A stretch of 64,000 nucleotides of DNA. It comes from Chlorokybus atmophyticus (taxonomy: Eukaryota; Streptophyta; Chlorokybophyceae; Chlorokybales; Chlorokybaceae). Made by a program: the position numbers and the translations under genes. Position 1 is the first letter of the stretch. Each line of letters starts with the position of its first letter. This document shows positions 10,699 to 22,672 of the stretch, one piece after another. Under the pieces are notes generated by a model. That model was not told the origin of the DNA. It saw only the letters and a program-made list of their open reading frames with translations, and did not search any database. Location: assembly GCA_009103225.1 (NCBI GenBank), contig RHPI01003488.1, forward strand, positions 161,427 through 225,426. Reading direction: 5' to 3'.

Positions 10699-11662
10699 AC
10701 CGCCCAGCCCGTCCAGCACCAACGCAGCGCTCACATCAAGGCCAGTCTAGACCAAACCACAGCCTGCCACGCCGACAAAGGCACCGACATCAACACTGCA
10801 TGCATTGAAAGCAGCACGACCAACACCGCCCACCAGGCCAAGCAGCTTACCGACACCTCCGCAGCCGCGGTCGTGTCGTTATCACACCGCTCAGCTCAGC
10901 CCAGCTGAAAGCTTGCAGCACCCTGGCTGCCAGCGACCGACCAATGCAACTGCCACTGCTACCACGACGACAAGCTGTACTGTACTGCTGCAATCAACCA
11001 CAGCGGCAATCAGGGCAGCAATGACGTCAACGATATCGTCGCCGTGGCCGGTTGCAGCGGCAGCGGCCCCGGTCAAAAAAAGCGTCTGGAGTTAGGGGCG
11101 CGGGACAGATACGGCCGGCAGAGTGACAATGGATCGGGTCGGCACGGTGCGCTACAACATGCAGTGATTGTTGAAACGGACTTTTCCGCGACGTTTGCGA
11201 CGCCTGACTTGGCACGTTGGTGACCACGCATTGTGTATGAAATTCGACTTTGTCGGGGGGTTTCTTTCAGGGGGCCATCAGTTGCACTGTGCAACTTGCA
11301 CAGCAGTCCCAAGACTTTAAGGTGTTCGTTAGACAATGTCAGCACATTCATGCATATGTATGTGCGTTTGGATGGTTGGTCTACAAGTTCAAATCAGCGA
11401 GCGAGGATGCAGGGGCAGCTGGTGTTTATGCAGTCATCAAGATGCATGCAGCTGCAAGTATCTGCAGATCAAGAACTGAAATGCGGGAGACAACGTGAAT
11501 GACAAGCATCACTTCGTGCTGCAGCACCACTTTGGCCACTGTGTACGGATAACACATGACCAGAAACCACACTTCATGGCAAACACAGTCACCAAACCGG
11601 AAGGACAAACAGCGCCTCGAGACTGTAGGCTACAAGCTAACAGCGCAAGCACACAGAGGTCA
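10699..11662. other. spacer upstream of the LRAT-like gene and downstream of TYW1
   Basis: GC-rich between about 10600 and 11100 with simple CAC/GCC-type triplet bias, so long open frames on both strands are chance. I see no supported gene. Confidence 0.5.
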
Positions 11663-14600
11663 TCATGTCTTGTCCTTGTGTCGCCGGACTTTGCGTTCTC
11701 GGGTCTCTTTTGGGTCAAACCCAGCTTCTTCAGCACCAAATACGGCCCAAGACGGTGTTGGTGCCATGTAGTCCTCGCTGCCAAAGTCAACACCTGCTGG
11801 CAATAGTGTGAGCAGATCGCAAAGCCCTCAACATGCACTTGACTGGTGTGCAGCAATAACTCCCAAGTAGTCAGTGCATCTGCCGCGCTGTACTCAGACT
11901 GGCTGCCTTCTGTTTGGTAACATATTGTGCTCGTGAAAACGGGCATGCACAACTTGTCTCAGAACAACAGCGCCAACTCACAACCACAAGGCAGGCTGTG
12001 ACTACTCTCAGCAGACACCGCATGCGTGTTCCAAGCTTTGAAGTGGCTGCGTTTGCAACCGACAGGCTATGATAGTCACCGCATCAAACATGTCAACGCC
12101 ACTGCACCTGATTTGACAAGGTCATGGAACTGCTCGTAATCGATCCACGTGTGCCATTCACCATTCTTCAGAAATTTGTTCTTGTTGGCCAGCAGCACAC
12201 AGCACGAGTGCTCGTGCTCGCAGGCTAGGCCGTACACATCACCACAAGCCCGGCAGAGGGCATCAGAGAACCTTCGCACCTCTTCATGCCATGGCACATT
12301 TTGCATGGTAAGGTCTGAGGTGTTTGTGCTGCAGAGGAAGTCACACACAAAGCTGAATGATCAATAAACGTAACATATGCACCTTGTGCCATGGACATGC
12401 ATGAGACCTTTGTGACAACCAAGTAGTGACATACCTCCCGCAGAAAGTCACACCCTTGATTTCTATGAAGTCTGGCTGCCCCAAGGCCACCAGGCTGGCA
12501 TAGTTGTTGACCTCTTCCATGTTGTATCCCTTAACAAGGGTGAGGCGATATACTGTGCGCTGCCGCTTCAGATGCAGCAGTTGTAGACAGCTCTGCATCA
12601 CAACACATGGTCACATGCGTTGTTGCAAGTGTGCTGATAAACCCATGACTTCGCACAAATTGTGCATAAAGTAGTCCACAACGCGGGAGGACTAGGGGTA
12701 CCTGAAACCGTTCCCAGAAGTCTTTGAACAGAGGCCTGTCGATTGCTTTAAGGCTGTCCTGCGTCGCAGCATCAACAGACACGTACAGCTGTGTCACAGG
12801 CGAGAGCTGCTGTATCCTATCTGGGAACTGGGCGTTGGTCACAAGAAACGTTGATATTCTCCGATCATGAAGCATCCCCACCAGCTCATTTATCTGCGCA
12901 CAAGTTTTCATGAAAACAGCAACAAATGCAGAGAGTACTCATATCAGAGGCCCATGTTGGTAATCTCACCTCAGGATACATGATGGGCTCGCCAACCAGG
13001 CTGAGGGCACAATGGCGAGGGTTTAAGCCCTCCTCAAGTCGCTCCGGTTTCACGCCTGGAACACCACGCATCTCTGCAATCATTCGCTTGTGATGGCTTA
13101 GGGCACCTTCCACGATGGCATCTGGAGGATCCATGGCCCACTTCCATGATGTGCCCACCGGGTTGCTGTGATGGCGCCAGCAGAACACGCACTTGTTGGC
13201 GCATGCCAGGGAAGGTGTTGCCTCCATACATCTGTGGCTTTCAATGCCATAGAATGAATGCTGCCATGCGCAAGAGGGCCTTGAGTTGCATTCAACAACT
13301 CAGCTTGCCTGCAGCACACCTTATCATGCGTCTACAGTGCTCACCTTGTAGCACCCACCTCGCCCTCTCAACTGTGCTTTTGTCCATCGACACAACTTAA
13401 CACCGCTATGCGACCCCACAATCTTGTACCCTTGCTTTGTTAGAGCAGCACGCACAATCGGCGTGACCATCTCCTTGCTGGCCGTTCGCATCGGCTCTGT
13501 CGACTTGCCGGCTATGTCCTCCATGTCCACCACGTCATGCTGGTCCTCAGCATCTTCATCACCAATGTCACTGGAACCATCATCTTGCACCAACTGCGCA
13601 GGGTCAGGGATGGGTTGGGTGTGTCCTAATGTGCTCAGCAGGCTGGCACACCAGTCCTGAAACTCCTCGTCCATACGCCCGCCATCCTCGTCGCCTTCGC
13701 CCATGCGCAGAAGCCGCTTCGCTCCCAGCTTGCTCAACCACTTGTCAATAGACCTTGCCACGGTGTTGTAGTGTAGCTGATAAGCTCTGCTTCCCAGCCC
13801 AAAGCACGCGAAGGTTGTGCCCTGCAAGGACAAGCGCAGCTTCTGAGTAGCACACAAAGGTTTGACGTGCACACGTGTTCTAACAATGACATGAAAGCGC
13901 ACCTGCAGCAGACCCGATCCAACTCGGAAATCTGTAGCACTTTCCTCCAACCAACGGTAAAAAAAGGAAGCATTCTCTGGCGGGCTGCCATCTGAGTAAG
14001 TACTTGCTACTACAACTAATAACTTTTCCTTTGGCAGGTCCTCAGGCTCGAAGACACTTGCGCTGGTAACCTAAGTGGCGTGAAGAAGCATGTGCAGCAG
14101 TTGATTGTATTTCGTTGGCAGCCATCGCCAGCATTGAAACAAGCACAGCTCTCACAAGCATACCTTCATTCCCAACTTGAGAGCCCTGGCTTTTGCAGCC
14201 AACTGCAGAGCGTACTTTTTGGCGCCCCCAGACTGAGTTGCATAGATGACGAGTCCGCCTGCTGGTGGCGCTTCTGCAACAGCTTCCTGCTGTTTGCACG
14301 CGCAGGTGCTGGAACCTGCCTCGGTCTGGCAACATGACTCGTTGCCAGCTGGTTGATCCGTAGTAACAGCCGTTTGATGAACGACTACCTCACTGGGCTG
14401 CGCTGTGTTCTTCTGCTTAAAAGCACCCTGTTTGCAAATCAGTGGATACCCAGTCATGAGCAATGCATGCAAGCCGTTACCACAAGCGACAGCCAGACAA
14501 ATCATGGTTGCTAGCACTGGCCTGTGCTACAAGCTGCTAGTAGTTGAACAAGTGAGACTGTACAATTGGTACTTAATGTTTCGTCGTATCTTCTCTGCAA

Positions 14601-15054
14601 CTCGAACAAGCATTGCCTAAGGTCTCATGCAAGACGACGCTGTGGTTGAACCAAAGCGAACACGGCCTGAGCGCGGGTCAGTAATGGATATATCTCTTGA
14701 ATAAGTCAATCAAGGCTGGTGCATGAATTGGGGTTTGGTGCTTCTGGTTGCCTGACATGGTGCATGCATTGGATGGCGGCTGTTTGGTCGGGCAAAGCAG
14801 CACCGAACTTGCCGGATTGCGACAGCTACGTGGTTGCAATGCCCAAGACAAGTCACATATGCACTGCATGTTGATACCTGCGCAGGCGTTGACAACTTCT
14901 TGCCACGCAGCTTCTTTTGCCCAGCGGCAACAGCTGTTTCCGCCGCGGCGGCGGCCGCTGCAGCCACTCTCCGGGCAATGCTCTTGTACAGCAGCAATGC
15001 AAGCGCAGCCAGGGACAACCATAGCACCAGCAACAGCACCCGTCCCACAGCCAT
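11663..15054 (-). CDS. TYW1: tRNA 4-demethylwyosine synthase TYW1 (flavodoxin + radical SAM)
   Basis: Second step of wybutosine synthesis at position 37 of tRNA-Phe: radical-SAM condensation of pyruvate with N1-methylguanosine. Exons 15054-14878, 14526-14164, 14070-13903, 13821-13345, 13260-12970, about 12894-12702, 12594-12437, 12337-12109 and 11787-11663; about 720 aa. The flavodoxin half shows IYATQSGGAKKYA, VVVASTYSDGSPPENA and FACFGLGSRAYQLHY. The radical-SAM half has the cluster motif CANKCVFCWRHHSNP with ALSLVGEPIMYPE, and the C terminus has DYMAPTPSWAVFGAEEAGF as in eukaryotic TYW1. The N terminus starts with a hydrophobic helix (LLLVLWLSLAALALLLY), suggesting ER anchoring. The ATG at 15054 heads a 59-codon first exon. 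Head-to-head with the BRO1 gene. Confidence 0.97.
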
Positions 15055-15895
15055 TGCCTCTCCTTCCCTTCTACGTCATCCTCCGCGTCCCCTTGCTCCT
15101 CACCGCCGCCACCGCCGCCGCGGGCGCCAAAACCCTAAGTTGCCAAACAGCACGTGAGCTCAACTGCACGACACACAAGGGACCCCTTGAGTCAACATAG
15201 CTAGCAGTGAAACATGTAAGCCCTCTGCGAGTCACAGCCTGATTTGGTCAGAGACATGCTGGTGTGGCAGGGACCCCTAATGCGAACTGTTGTGAATTCT
15301 GATGTTACCATTCAGTCAGTCACTGAATCACTGAGGCGGATGCGAATGTGCGAGAGTTGCTTGAGCCTGTGAGCCACTGCCACGCGGCATTCTAGCGAGA
15401 CTCCTTAGTAAGGCGGTCGGTGGCGGTGGCGGTGGCAGTGGCGGTGGTACAGCCGCTGTCGTTGTCGTCGCTGCCATTGTGGTTCGTGTCGTTCCTGTGA
15501 TCAAAGTGTGCGAGTTGCTGGCGCCAGCAGTGTCCTCCAGTTTTGTAGGCGCTGCTCACATTGCGCAGTGGTGGGTGTGGTGCTGGTGTCGACCTGGCTT
15601 ATTAGGGATTGCTTGTGATGGGTCGCCGCACGTCCTAACGCGCAGCTCCGGCCTGGTCAGGCCTTGCCTCTGTGTGGCCAGGTACTGGCGGGCACGTTGT
15701 TGCACTTGTGTCGGGATGTGAGTTCTGTCCCGTAAGAGTAAGACTGGTTCAGTACATGCGGCGTGTTAATTGCTTTCTTCATACAAGCACCCCAACTGCA
15801 TGCTTCACGTTAGTGTTGCGTCAATTGACTGCCTGCCTACACTCAGACCGTGTTGTTGCTACGTCAGGCCATTTAAGTAGTAGGGGTCATTAATC
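15055..15895. promoter_or_regulatory. shared bidirectional promoter region of TYW1 and BRO1-like gene
   Basis: 841 bp between divergent start codons. It holds an AAACCCTAA telo-box at about 15130 and GGTGGC triplet repeats at 15418-15450. No open frame of note. Confidence 0.5.
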
Positions 15896-18296
15896 ATGGC
15901 AGCGGAGGGAATGAAGCTGCTGTACTACCTCCCCCCTGACATGGTTCGCATAAAGGCGCCCCAACACTCTAAGGTGGACTTCTACAAGGTTTTTGGCAAG
16001 AAAGCAGCGAGAGGCAATGCCGACCGCGATAAGCTCCTGTCGGAACTCACTGAGGCAAGCTGTGCATACCAATAGTTGTCATCTTTATGCACCACCAGTT
16101 GATGAACTGCAAACAGCAATTTGTCACTCACCTGTTACCCCCGTAGCTCTTTCTTGCATGCTTGCCCCATCAGGGTCAGTCAGTGTTGTGAGACGCATGC
16201 CCGATGGTTTGTTGACTTTCTGTCGCTCTCCCAACAGCTCCGTGTTGCTCTTGCGGAATTACTCGCTGAAGTGAAGCCCCTGGAGGTGGGTTATGCTGTA
16301 CTTGTATGTATTGTCGCGAACGGGCTTGTCGCCCAACTTCACTACAAAAACCTTATCAGCCTGACCACATATAGCCCCGTCCCCTTGCAGTCTGTCACTG
16401 CAGGGGAGTACATGTCCAAGCTGAATGACTACTTGGCGCGATTTCGGGGGTTTGTCGACACCCCCAGCAATGTTGCAGACGCTGCACCATCTGCAGCTGA
16501 TGCCAGCCCTGCACCATCTTCAAGGTACGGTCTGCTTGTCAGCAAGCATGACGTTGTTTCTGGCATCGGTAATGGTGATTGTTGCATGGCTGCCAGTTCT
16601 CAGCGGTCTGCTGCATGTGTCAGACACATTGTTGCTCTTCGTAAATACTTGTGAAAATGCCATTGCTTTAGCCATAGGCGCATAAATGTCAGAGCCCAGC
16701 ATGTATTCACACAATCACCACGCTTGTAGAAGTTGCGTTTCTGCGACCTTAATGTTTATTACATCTGCAGTGAGCACGTTGGCAATTCCTCATTGCGATA
16801 CGGCGCACACTGGAGTTGGAACAAGCTCTACGGGCTTGAGTACAAGGCCTTGCCGCAGTTGGAGCGAGACGCGCAGTATGAAATTACGTCCATGTTGATT
16901 GGCGCGGCTGGTTGGCATTTAGCCAAAGCTTCTTCCATTGCGCGCAATGCAGACACTAGCCTCACTGAAGCCCAGAGTAAAGAGCTTTACGCTGTGCTTC
17001 GCGTTGCTGCTGGGCTGTACGGCCGGTGCGCCACCAATGAAGCACCTCTGTTGGGTGGCGCATCCAACAGTACAGATGTACCTGTTGAGTACCGGTCTTC
17101 GGCATTGCAATCGCTGCAGATGTTGTGTCTTGCTGAGGCCCAAGGCGTATCCATCGGTCGGGCGTTCTGCAGCGGACACGACGTCAAGTTGATATCCTCT
17201 CTGAGCATTGACACTGCCAACATGTATGCGGAGTCCTCGAAGCTCATGCAAACTGCTGCCCCGGCTGACTCAGCCATCCAGAAGCATGTTGCTTACTGCG
17301 CTGCCAAGAGCGACATGTACAACGCCTTGGCACACGCAGCGTTTGGCAGAACGCTTCTGGCTGAAGAAAAATGTGGGGATGCTGTCGCTTGCGGAAAGCA
17401 TGGAGCCGGGTTAATAGAGTCCGCGACGGTCAGTGCCAAGAAGTTTGATAGGATAGCGCCTGCTTCCAAGCAGAAGTACTGGCTGTCTCATTATTACCAG
17501 TGGATCTCAAAGACAGTGGCAAACGCCTTGCGTGACTTTGAGCGCCAGAACTCCATTATCTACTTCGCCAAAGTCCCGGCCGTGCCACCCGAGCTTGGAG
17601 CAGCCAGGCGCGTGGCCAAAGAGGAGCCTTACTTCCTTCCACAGCATGATGCTCGCTGGACTTTGGACTTGGTGGGTTCAGTTAACGCAGCACAAGGTTC
17701 TGCAACTGCTCCTAGCGCACCGGCGCATGTTGTTTTGAATGTGTCCAATGGGGCCACAAGTGAAGCACCAGCAGCACAAAGCGTTATGGGCACTGTGGCC
17801 CCGCCAGCAAGTGCACCTGCACCGTCCGCTCCCAAACCTGATATCGAGGCTGGCAAGAAGCCAGCAGCAGATGCAGAGAAACAGGAGAAGAAGAAAGAGG
17901 TAGGTCTTGTTATCCCACTCATAAGCATATAAGTGCTGTGCTTTGCTACAGTTGTAGTTGGTCGGATTCAATGTGCTTGTGCTATGGTATAACTGTCACT
18001 TTGATGGTTCCATTCGCTCTGTCAACAGAGCAACAGTTGTTCAGTCTACACACGAGCTCGTGCGGAGACTTATGCGCTGTTGTTTGCAGTTTTCTTGCTG
18101 GCGCTGCCTTTTGCTCTGCATCGCATCCCCAGCGCTGCTGCTTATATCCCTGATTGGCATTGTGATATGGATTCTACTGCTTCCTGTCAAGATCATCTGC
18201 TGCCCCATTGGCTGCGTCGCCCAATTGGTGGTCAACGTTTTTGAAGAGGTTGTCAAGCTGCCCTTCAAAGCGCTTGAGTGGGCCGCCAAGACGTGA
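15896..18296 (+). CDS. plant-type BRO1-domain protein with C-terminal membrane segment
   Basis: Five exons: 15896-16054, 16238-16285, 16391-16524, 16771-17899 and 18090-18296; 558 aa, all phases consistent. The bulk is a BRO1 domain, the boomerang fold that binds ESCRT-III CHMP4-type subunits in endosomal sorting (ALIX/Bro1 family). It shows YGAHWSWNKLYG, the long helical core with EAQGVSIGRAF and YCAAKSDMYNALAHA, and KVPAVPPELGAA. A Pro/Ala- and Lys-rich linker leads to a last exon encoding a strong hydrophobic segment (SPALLLISLIGIVIWILLLP) and a Cys-rich amphipathic tail, as in plant BRO1-like proteins rather than animal ALIX, which instead has V and proline-rich regions. Intron 1 is GC-AG (GAG/GCAAGC). 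Likely anchored on endosomal or other membranes. Confidence 0.92.
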
Positions 18297-18887
18297 TGGT
18301 TATGTACATAGACAGGTTGGTATGTATGATAGACAATAATTGCGAAGGGGCAGCATTGCAGTCTGCCTCACCATCCAGCAGCCACCTTGGTTCTGGTGCC
18401 ACTAGCAGCATTGTGATGTTGCCATGGCGCAACTTGCTTAGGGTTAACCAGTCCTTGATAATTTGATCTTGTTTCTTTCGCTACACGGTTGGTTGGCGTC
18501 TGTCTTGTTTGATGTGCACATCAGTGTCAGTTTTTGTCTAAGCGTGTAGAGTTCCGCAGCTTGAGTGGCAGCGTTCTGAGTGCCAAGTGCCAGTGACTGC
18601 CAGGCGTGCACTGCATTCCTACAACAATATACATACATGTGCTTGCTGTGTCCCTGAGGGGGCCAGCACACACACTCTTGTACTTGCTGCTTGCTGCCTT
18701 GCTAGCTACTGACGCTAACTTGCACTACCTTGACAGTGTTCAGTTGCCTTGCCGTTGTGTGTGTCATTGTTGTAGGTCGTTAGGTTGTTTGAGTCCACGG
18801 GCGTGCCATTGTCTTTGCTTAAACATATGTGTCAGGCCGCCCAAGTTTGACATTGGAATCCCAATTGAATGAGTGCTACCTGTTGAG
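18297..18887. other. spacer between convergent BRO1-like and sialidase-like genes
   Basis: No gene seen; presumed 3' UTRs. AT/GC composition is unremarkable. Confidence 0.5.
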
Positions 18888-21839
18888 TTACCATCTGCCT
18901 ACAAGAGCATTACGATTGCGAGCATGCGCCCCATTCCTGAGCATCACCCTCCGTCTGGCCGCTTCAATGTGGGAGTCCCTTTCGCCATCAGCGGCGTCCT
19001 GAGGGTACCTAATTCTCCGGACGGTCGACACGTCTCTGCCCACTACCATCTTGTTGCTCCGTCTCTGGTCGCTCGGCAGCTGCGCAATGCCCCCCTTGTG
19101 CAAGCCGACAGTGCGGCCAGTTCCCTCTCGCACCCACTGTTCACTTACGCGCACATACTTGATTGTCTCCCTTTTGTACCTGCAAACGCACAGTAAACGT
19201 GATACATGCATTGCTTGCTCATGCTGCCTTAGTGGCAACGCACATACATGCGTGCGCATATGCACATGGGCGCGGTCCCACATCATACACACGTGTGCAT
19301 GCACGCGAACAGAGACACGCGCACACAGAGACACGCGCACTGACACAAACACAGGGCTTACGTGTAGCTGACGTGAATGTATCCGTCTTCTGTCTGCACG
19401 ACCGAAGGATAACTGAACTCTCCTCCCTGCCACGACACAACAATGGTTACTTGTGCTCTTCATTGCTCATGCCCTCTCGTACGCAAGCGCGACTCAAGTC
19501 CACACGTACATATATGCCGTCTTCAAGGTCGCGGACGTGTGGCCACGTGATGCCATCATCGTAGCTCAACGCAATGCTAGCTGGCTTTCGGGCATTGCGT
19601 GCATTGTTGAAGATCATCACAAGCGCACCGCTCAACAGTCTGAGAGCCTGCGTGCAAGTGTGTTAGCTAGCAACACGCATGAGATGATCATGGTGATGCT
19701 AGTCAACACTTGCAGTCACAGGACAAGGAAAAGATGTTGTCTACCTGTATGCCGCTGTTGTTGTTGGGCAGAACAGTCTTCTCAGCCTTGGTCCAGGTCC
19801 TCCCCTGGCAACAATCCCAAGCACTCATCAGGTATGTCCAGAAGACAACTCATGTGTTGGTTTAAACATGACCTGATTGCGTGGTACCTTGTCTGTGGAG
19901 GTGCTGCGGTAGATGAAGTCTGAGCGCCTGCTACGGAAGAATGACACCAGCACAGTGTCAGATGTGCCGGGACTTGGCTTCACCACAGAAGGCTGCGCCA
20001 ACATGTCCCCTGCAGTTAGAACCCATTGCTTTACAAATCAGTAACGTAGTTGATCATCTTCGTTGGTGGCGTCATCATCATCATCGTCAATATCACATTT
20101 GTATCATTTTCATTACCTGGTGCTGTCATAGGGAACTCCTGCCATGTATCGCCGCCATTGTTGCTAACCTTAAGCACGCAGTAGTGGCTGGCGTAATCTT
20201 CGTAACCACCTGGACAACAGAACAGACGTTACCAAGGCGGGTCTGTAAACTTTTGCAGCACATAAACACACAGACACGGGCTTGTTGTCGTATGTTACCT
20301 GGCGTGTAGTACATGGGCAATAGAAGCTCCCCATCATCGCTCCAAACCAGTTGATTCTTGGTGAAGGCACCCTGGGTTGATGGGATTTCAGTGTTTGCAG
20401 AAGTGTCTCAATAACAGGACTGGCAGTTATGTACATGTTGGCGAACTACCAACTTGTCACAGGTGCACATGGCAACGCAATGATGCAGATATAGACAAGC
20501 CACAAAGCTTGCAAAGGACCTTCTCAGTGAACACAATTTGCGGTTCGCTCCACGTCAGCCCGCCATCGGAAGATACAACGTGCCGCACGTCGGAGGTGCC
20601 CTGACCCTGCCACGCCAACTGCCATGCAAACAATAGTGTCTCAGTCACTAGGACAGACACAAACGCACACAACCGTGCTCACGCTTGCACAGAACCGCCC
20701 TTGCACTTAGTCACAGTGAACCTGTGACGTGTGTAGAAGATGTACTCTCCGTCTCCCACTCTCACCCTCCATTTCATCCAACCACATGACAGGGTTCTGC
20801 GCAGAGCGACCAGGAGCATGCGAGGCCGAGACCGGCGCCGACCACTTCTGATCAACATGCTCCATTCCAGGTTCCAGCCTTGACACAACCTGTCACAATC
20901 AATGCATGAAGCTGTAAGACTGCAACACACACGCACGCGCACATGGTTGTATACTTGACTGTAATATTAGTGGTTGATTCGCTTACAATGCTGACATCAT
21001 CGGAGCCTTCCACTCCGCTGAACCAGCAGGCGAGGAGTGTGCCTTGCGCGTCGATCACGAGCAGGTTGGAGGCGTGCGTCTGGCGCCCTGGCTGCTCCTC
21101 AAACAACGGAAGGAGCGAGGCGAACGGCCCAGACTGACCGAGGGCGTAGACTGCACCATCGGCCTGCACATGGGTTATGTGCGTGTGCCTACTGTGTTCA
21201 CGTGTGCACGTAGGTGCCTGCCCGTGTATGTGTTGGTGCATGCGCGTGTGTTCGTTGGTGCGCACGAGAAACATGTACGTTGCACGTGCACACCGACCGA
21301 ACACACGCGCATGTACACATCTACTGACTCACTCTATATGCAAGAATATGTGTGCAAGCATTACCTCTGCTACACACACGCATTGCAGTTACGAACAGCA
21401 TGTGCAGCAAACTTCACCCGTACGCATGTTCGTCGGCGATGTCTGTTGATATGTGCAAAGCTCGCACCTGACAGTTTGTTGCCTGTTCAGGACAGCCCGA
21501 CACGGGAATTGTTGGGTCCATGCATGGCGGGAAGGGTACATTACTCCGTGGATTGAGCTTGCGCTGCGCCATAACTACAAAGACAACATACGCATTAAGT
21601 TGCTCATGTTCCTCAATGTCCATCCCATCAACATACACGAGCACAAGCGTACTGCTCAAAGCAGGTATACCTTTGTTGCTAATCACGTCGCCAGCAAACC
21701 TATTTCGCAGCAAGCTGCTCCACTGGTAGCCAGCTGTCAGTGCGAGGGCGGAGGCGAGGATAGCGAGGACGGTGATCTTGAGGCAGGTTGCCAGGACGGG
21801 CGGTGAGGACGAAGGGGAGCCTGCCGTTGGTCGCCTCAT
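18888..21839 (-). CDS. sialidase-like BNR/Asp-box glycoside hydrolase, signal-anchored
   Basis: Multi-exon gene from ATG 21839 to a stop at 18888. The first exon encodes a signal anchor (ITVLAILASALALTAGY) preceded by Arg/Pro/Ser-rich sequence, so the catalytic domain should face the secretory lumen or outside. Later exons encode a beta-propeller with Asp boxes (S-x-D-x-G-x-T-W): SSDGGLTW, SNNGGDTW (Asp replaced by Asn), STDKGRTW and SYDDGITW. They also encode LLACWFSGVEGSDDVSI, NPVMWLDEMEG, LPNNNSGIQ and SYPSVVQ-like blocks typical of bacterial-type exo-alpha-sialidases. Family GH33-like hydrolases release sialic acids or KDO/KDN-type sugars; the substrate in an alga is unknown. Introns are rich in (AC)n/(CG)n microsatellites. 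The last exon continues about 60 residues past the conserved RETIKYVRVSEQWV. Confidence 0.85.
19200..19360. repeat. CA/CG-rich microsatellite in a sialidase-gene intron
   Basis: Imperfect (CA)n with CACGCG interruptions. Similar tracts recur at 20925-20945, 21170-21320 and 21915-21970 around the same gene. Confidence 0.7.
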
Positions 21840-22672
21840 TGTTTTGGGCTGGTAGGTCTGTTTGCCACAGGAAGATAGGGGTTGGGACGTGAGCAGTCAA
21901 AGCAGAGAAAGTGCAGGCGTGTGTGCAGGTGCAGGTGCAGGTGCGTGTGTGCGTACACGCATGCGTGTGTGCAAATTCTTCAGCCACATGCTTGTTCAGC
22001 TCGCAGTAGTCTGTACAGAGTTGATCGCTCCCGTGACTGTCTATGCTTGTGAAATATGACTTGTCTTGCCTGCCGATGCTACTTCTTGCATGAGCAAACT
22101 TCAGCACCAATGGAGCTGCTACTGCTACTTCTAGAGTCAGCCACTTCATCTAACTTGCATTATGCTATTGGTGCGGGTAATGTTGCAAATCACATTAGCT
22201 CACTCTTACAACCAGCAACACTCACCAGGCAATGCAGCACTTGAGCTCCTGCAAAGCAAGCACTACACTACAAGCACAAGCACACCAATCCCCCGCTTCC
22301 AGCTCAACCTGGCTAGCAATTGAAACCACTTTTACAAAAGAACAAAAACATCTACAGCTAGCGTCCACAACCACAACCACAGGCAAGATGGCACCGCCCC
22401 TGCCAGCAGCAGCTCAGACAGACACTGCCACACAGTGCCACTCACTGACACTGCTCGCTCGCTCCCACTCTCACACAGTTAGCTCTGTAGTGCGCCCTTG
22501 TGCGGTGCGCACAACCCTGCGCTGTATTGGGTTTAGGCGAGAACAGGCCCTTGGGTTTAGCTGGTGGTGTTGCTGGCGGGGTAGCCGGCGGCGGTGTCGT
22601 TGGGCGGATGCTGCAGGCGAGGCTGGGTGTGCTTGTTGGCGTAGTGCAGCGGGACGGAGGTGCTAAGGCAGG
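21840..22672. promoter_or_regulatory. divergent promoter region of sialidase-like gene and PXN
   Basis: 833 bp between start codons, with GT/CA microsatellite sequence at 21915-21970 near the sialidase side and GC-rich sequence near PXN. No gene recognised. Confidence 0.5.

Noticed and set aside
10299-11230. Open frames rich in Arg, Pro, Thr and Ala
   Set aside because: They arise from CGN/CCN triplet bias; only the transit-peptide frame of the LRAT-like gene has support.
18606-19196. Plus-strand open frames antisense to the 3' exons of the sialidase-like gene
   Set aside because: They mirror the coding strand and show no start context or similarity.
18888-21839. Bacterial contamination or recent bacterial transfer for the sialidase-like gene
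   Set aside because: The gene has many spliceosomal introns with the same acceptor style as its neighbours; an ancient transfer remains possible but is not shown.
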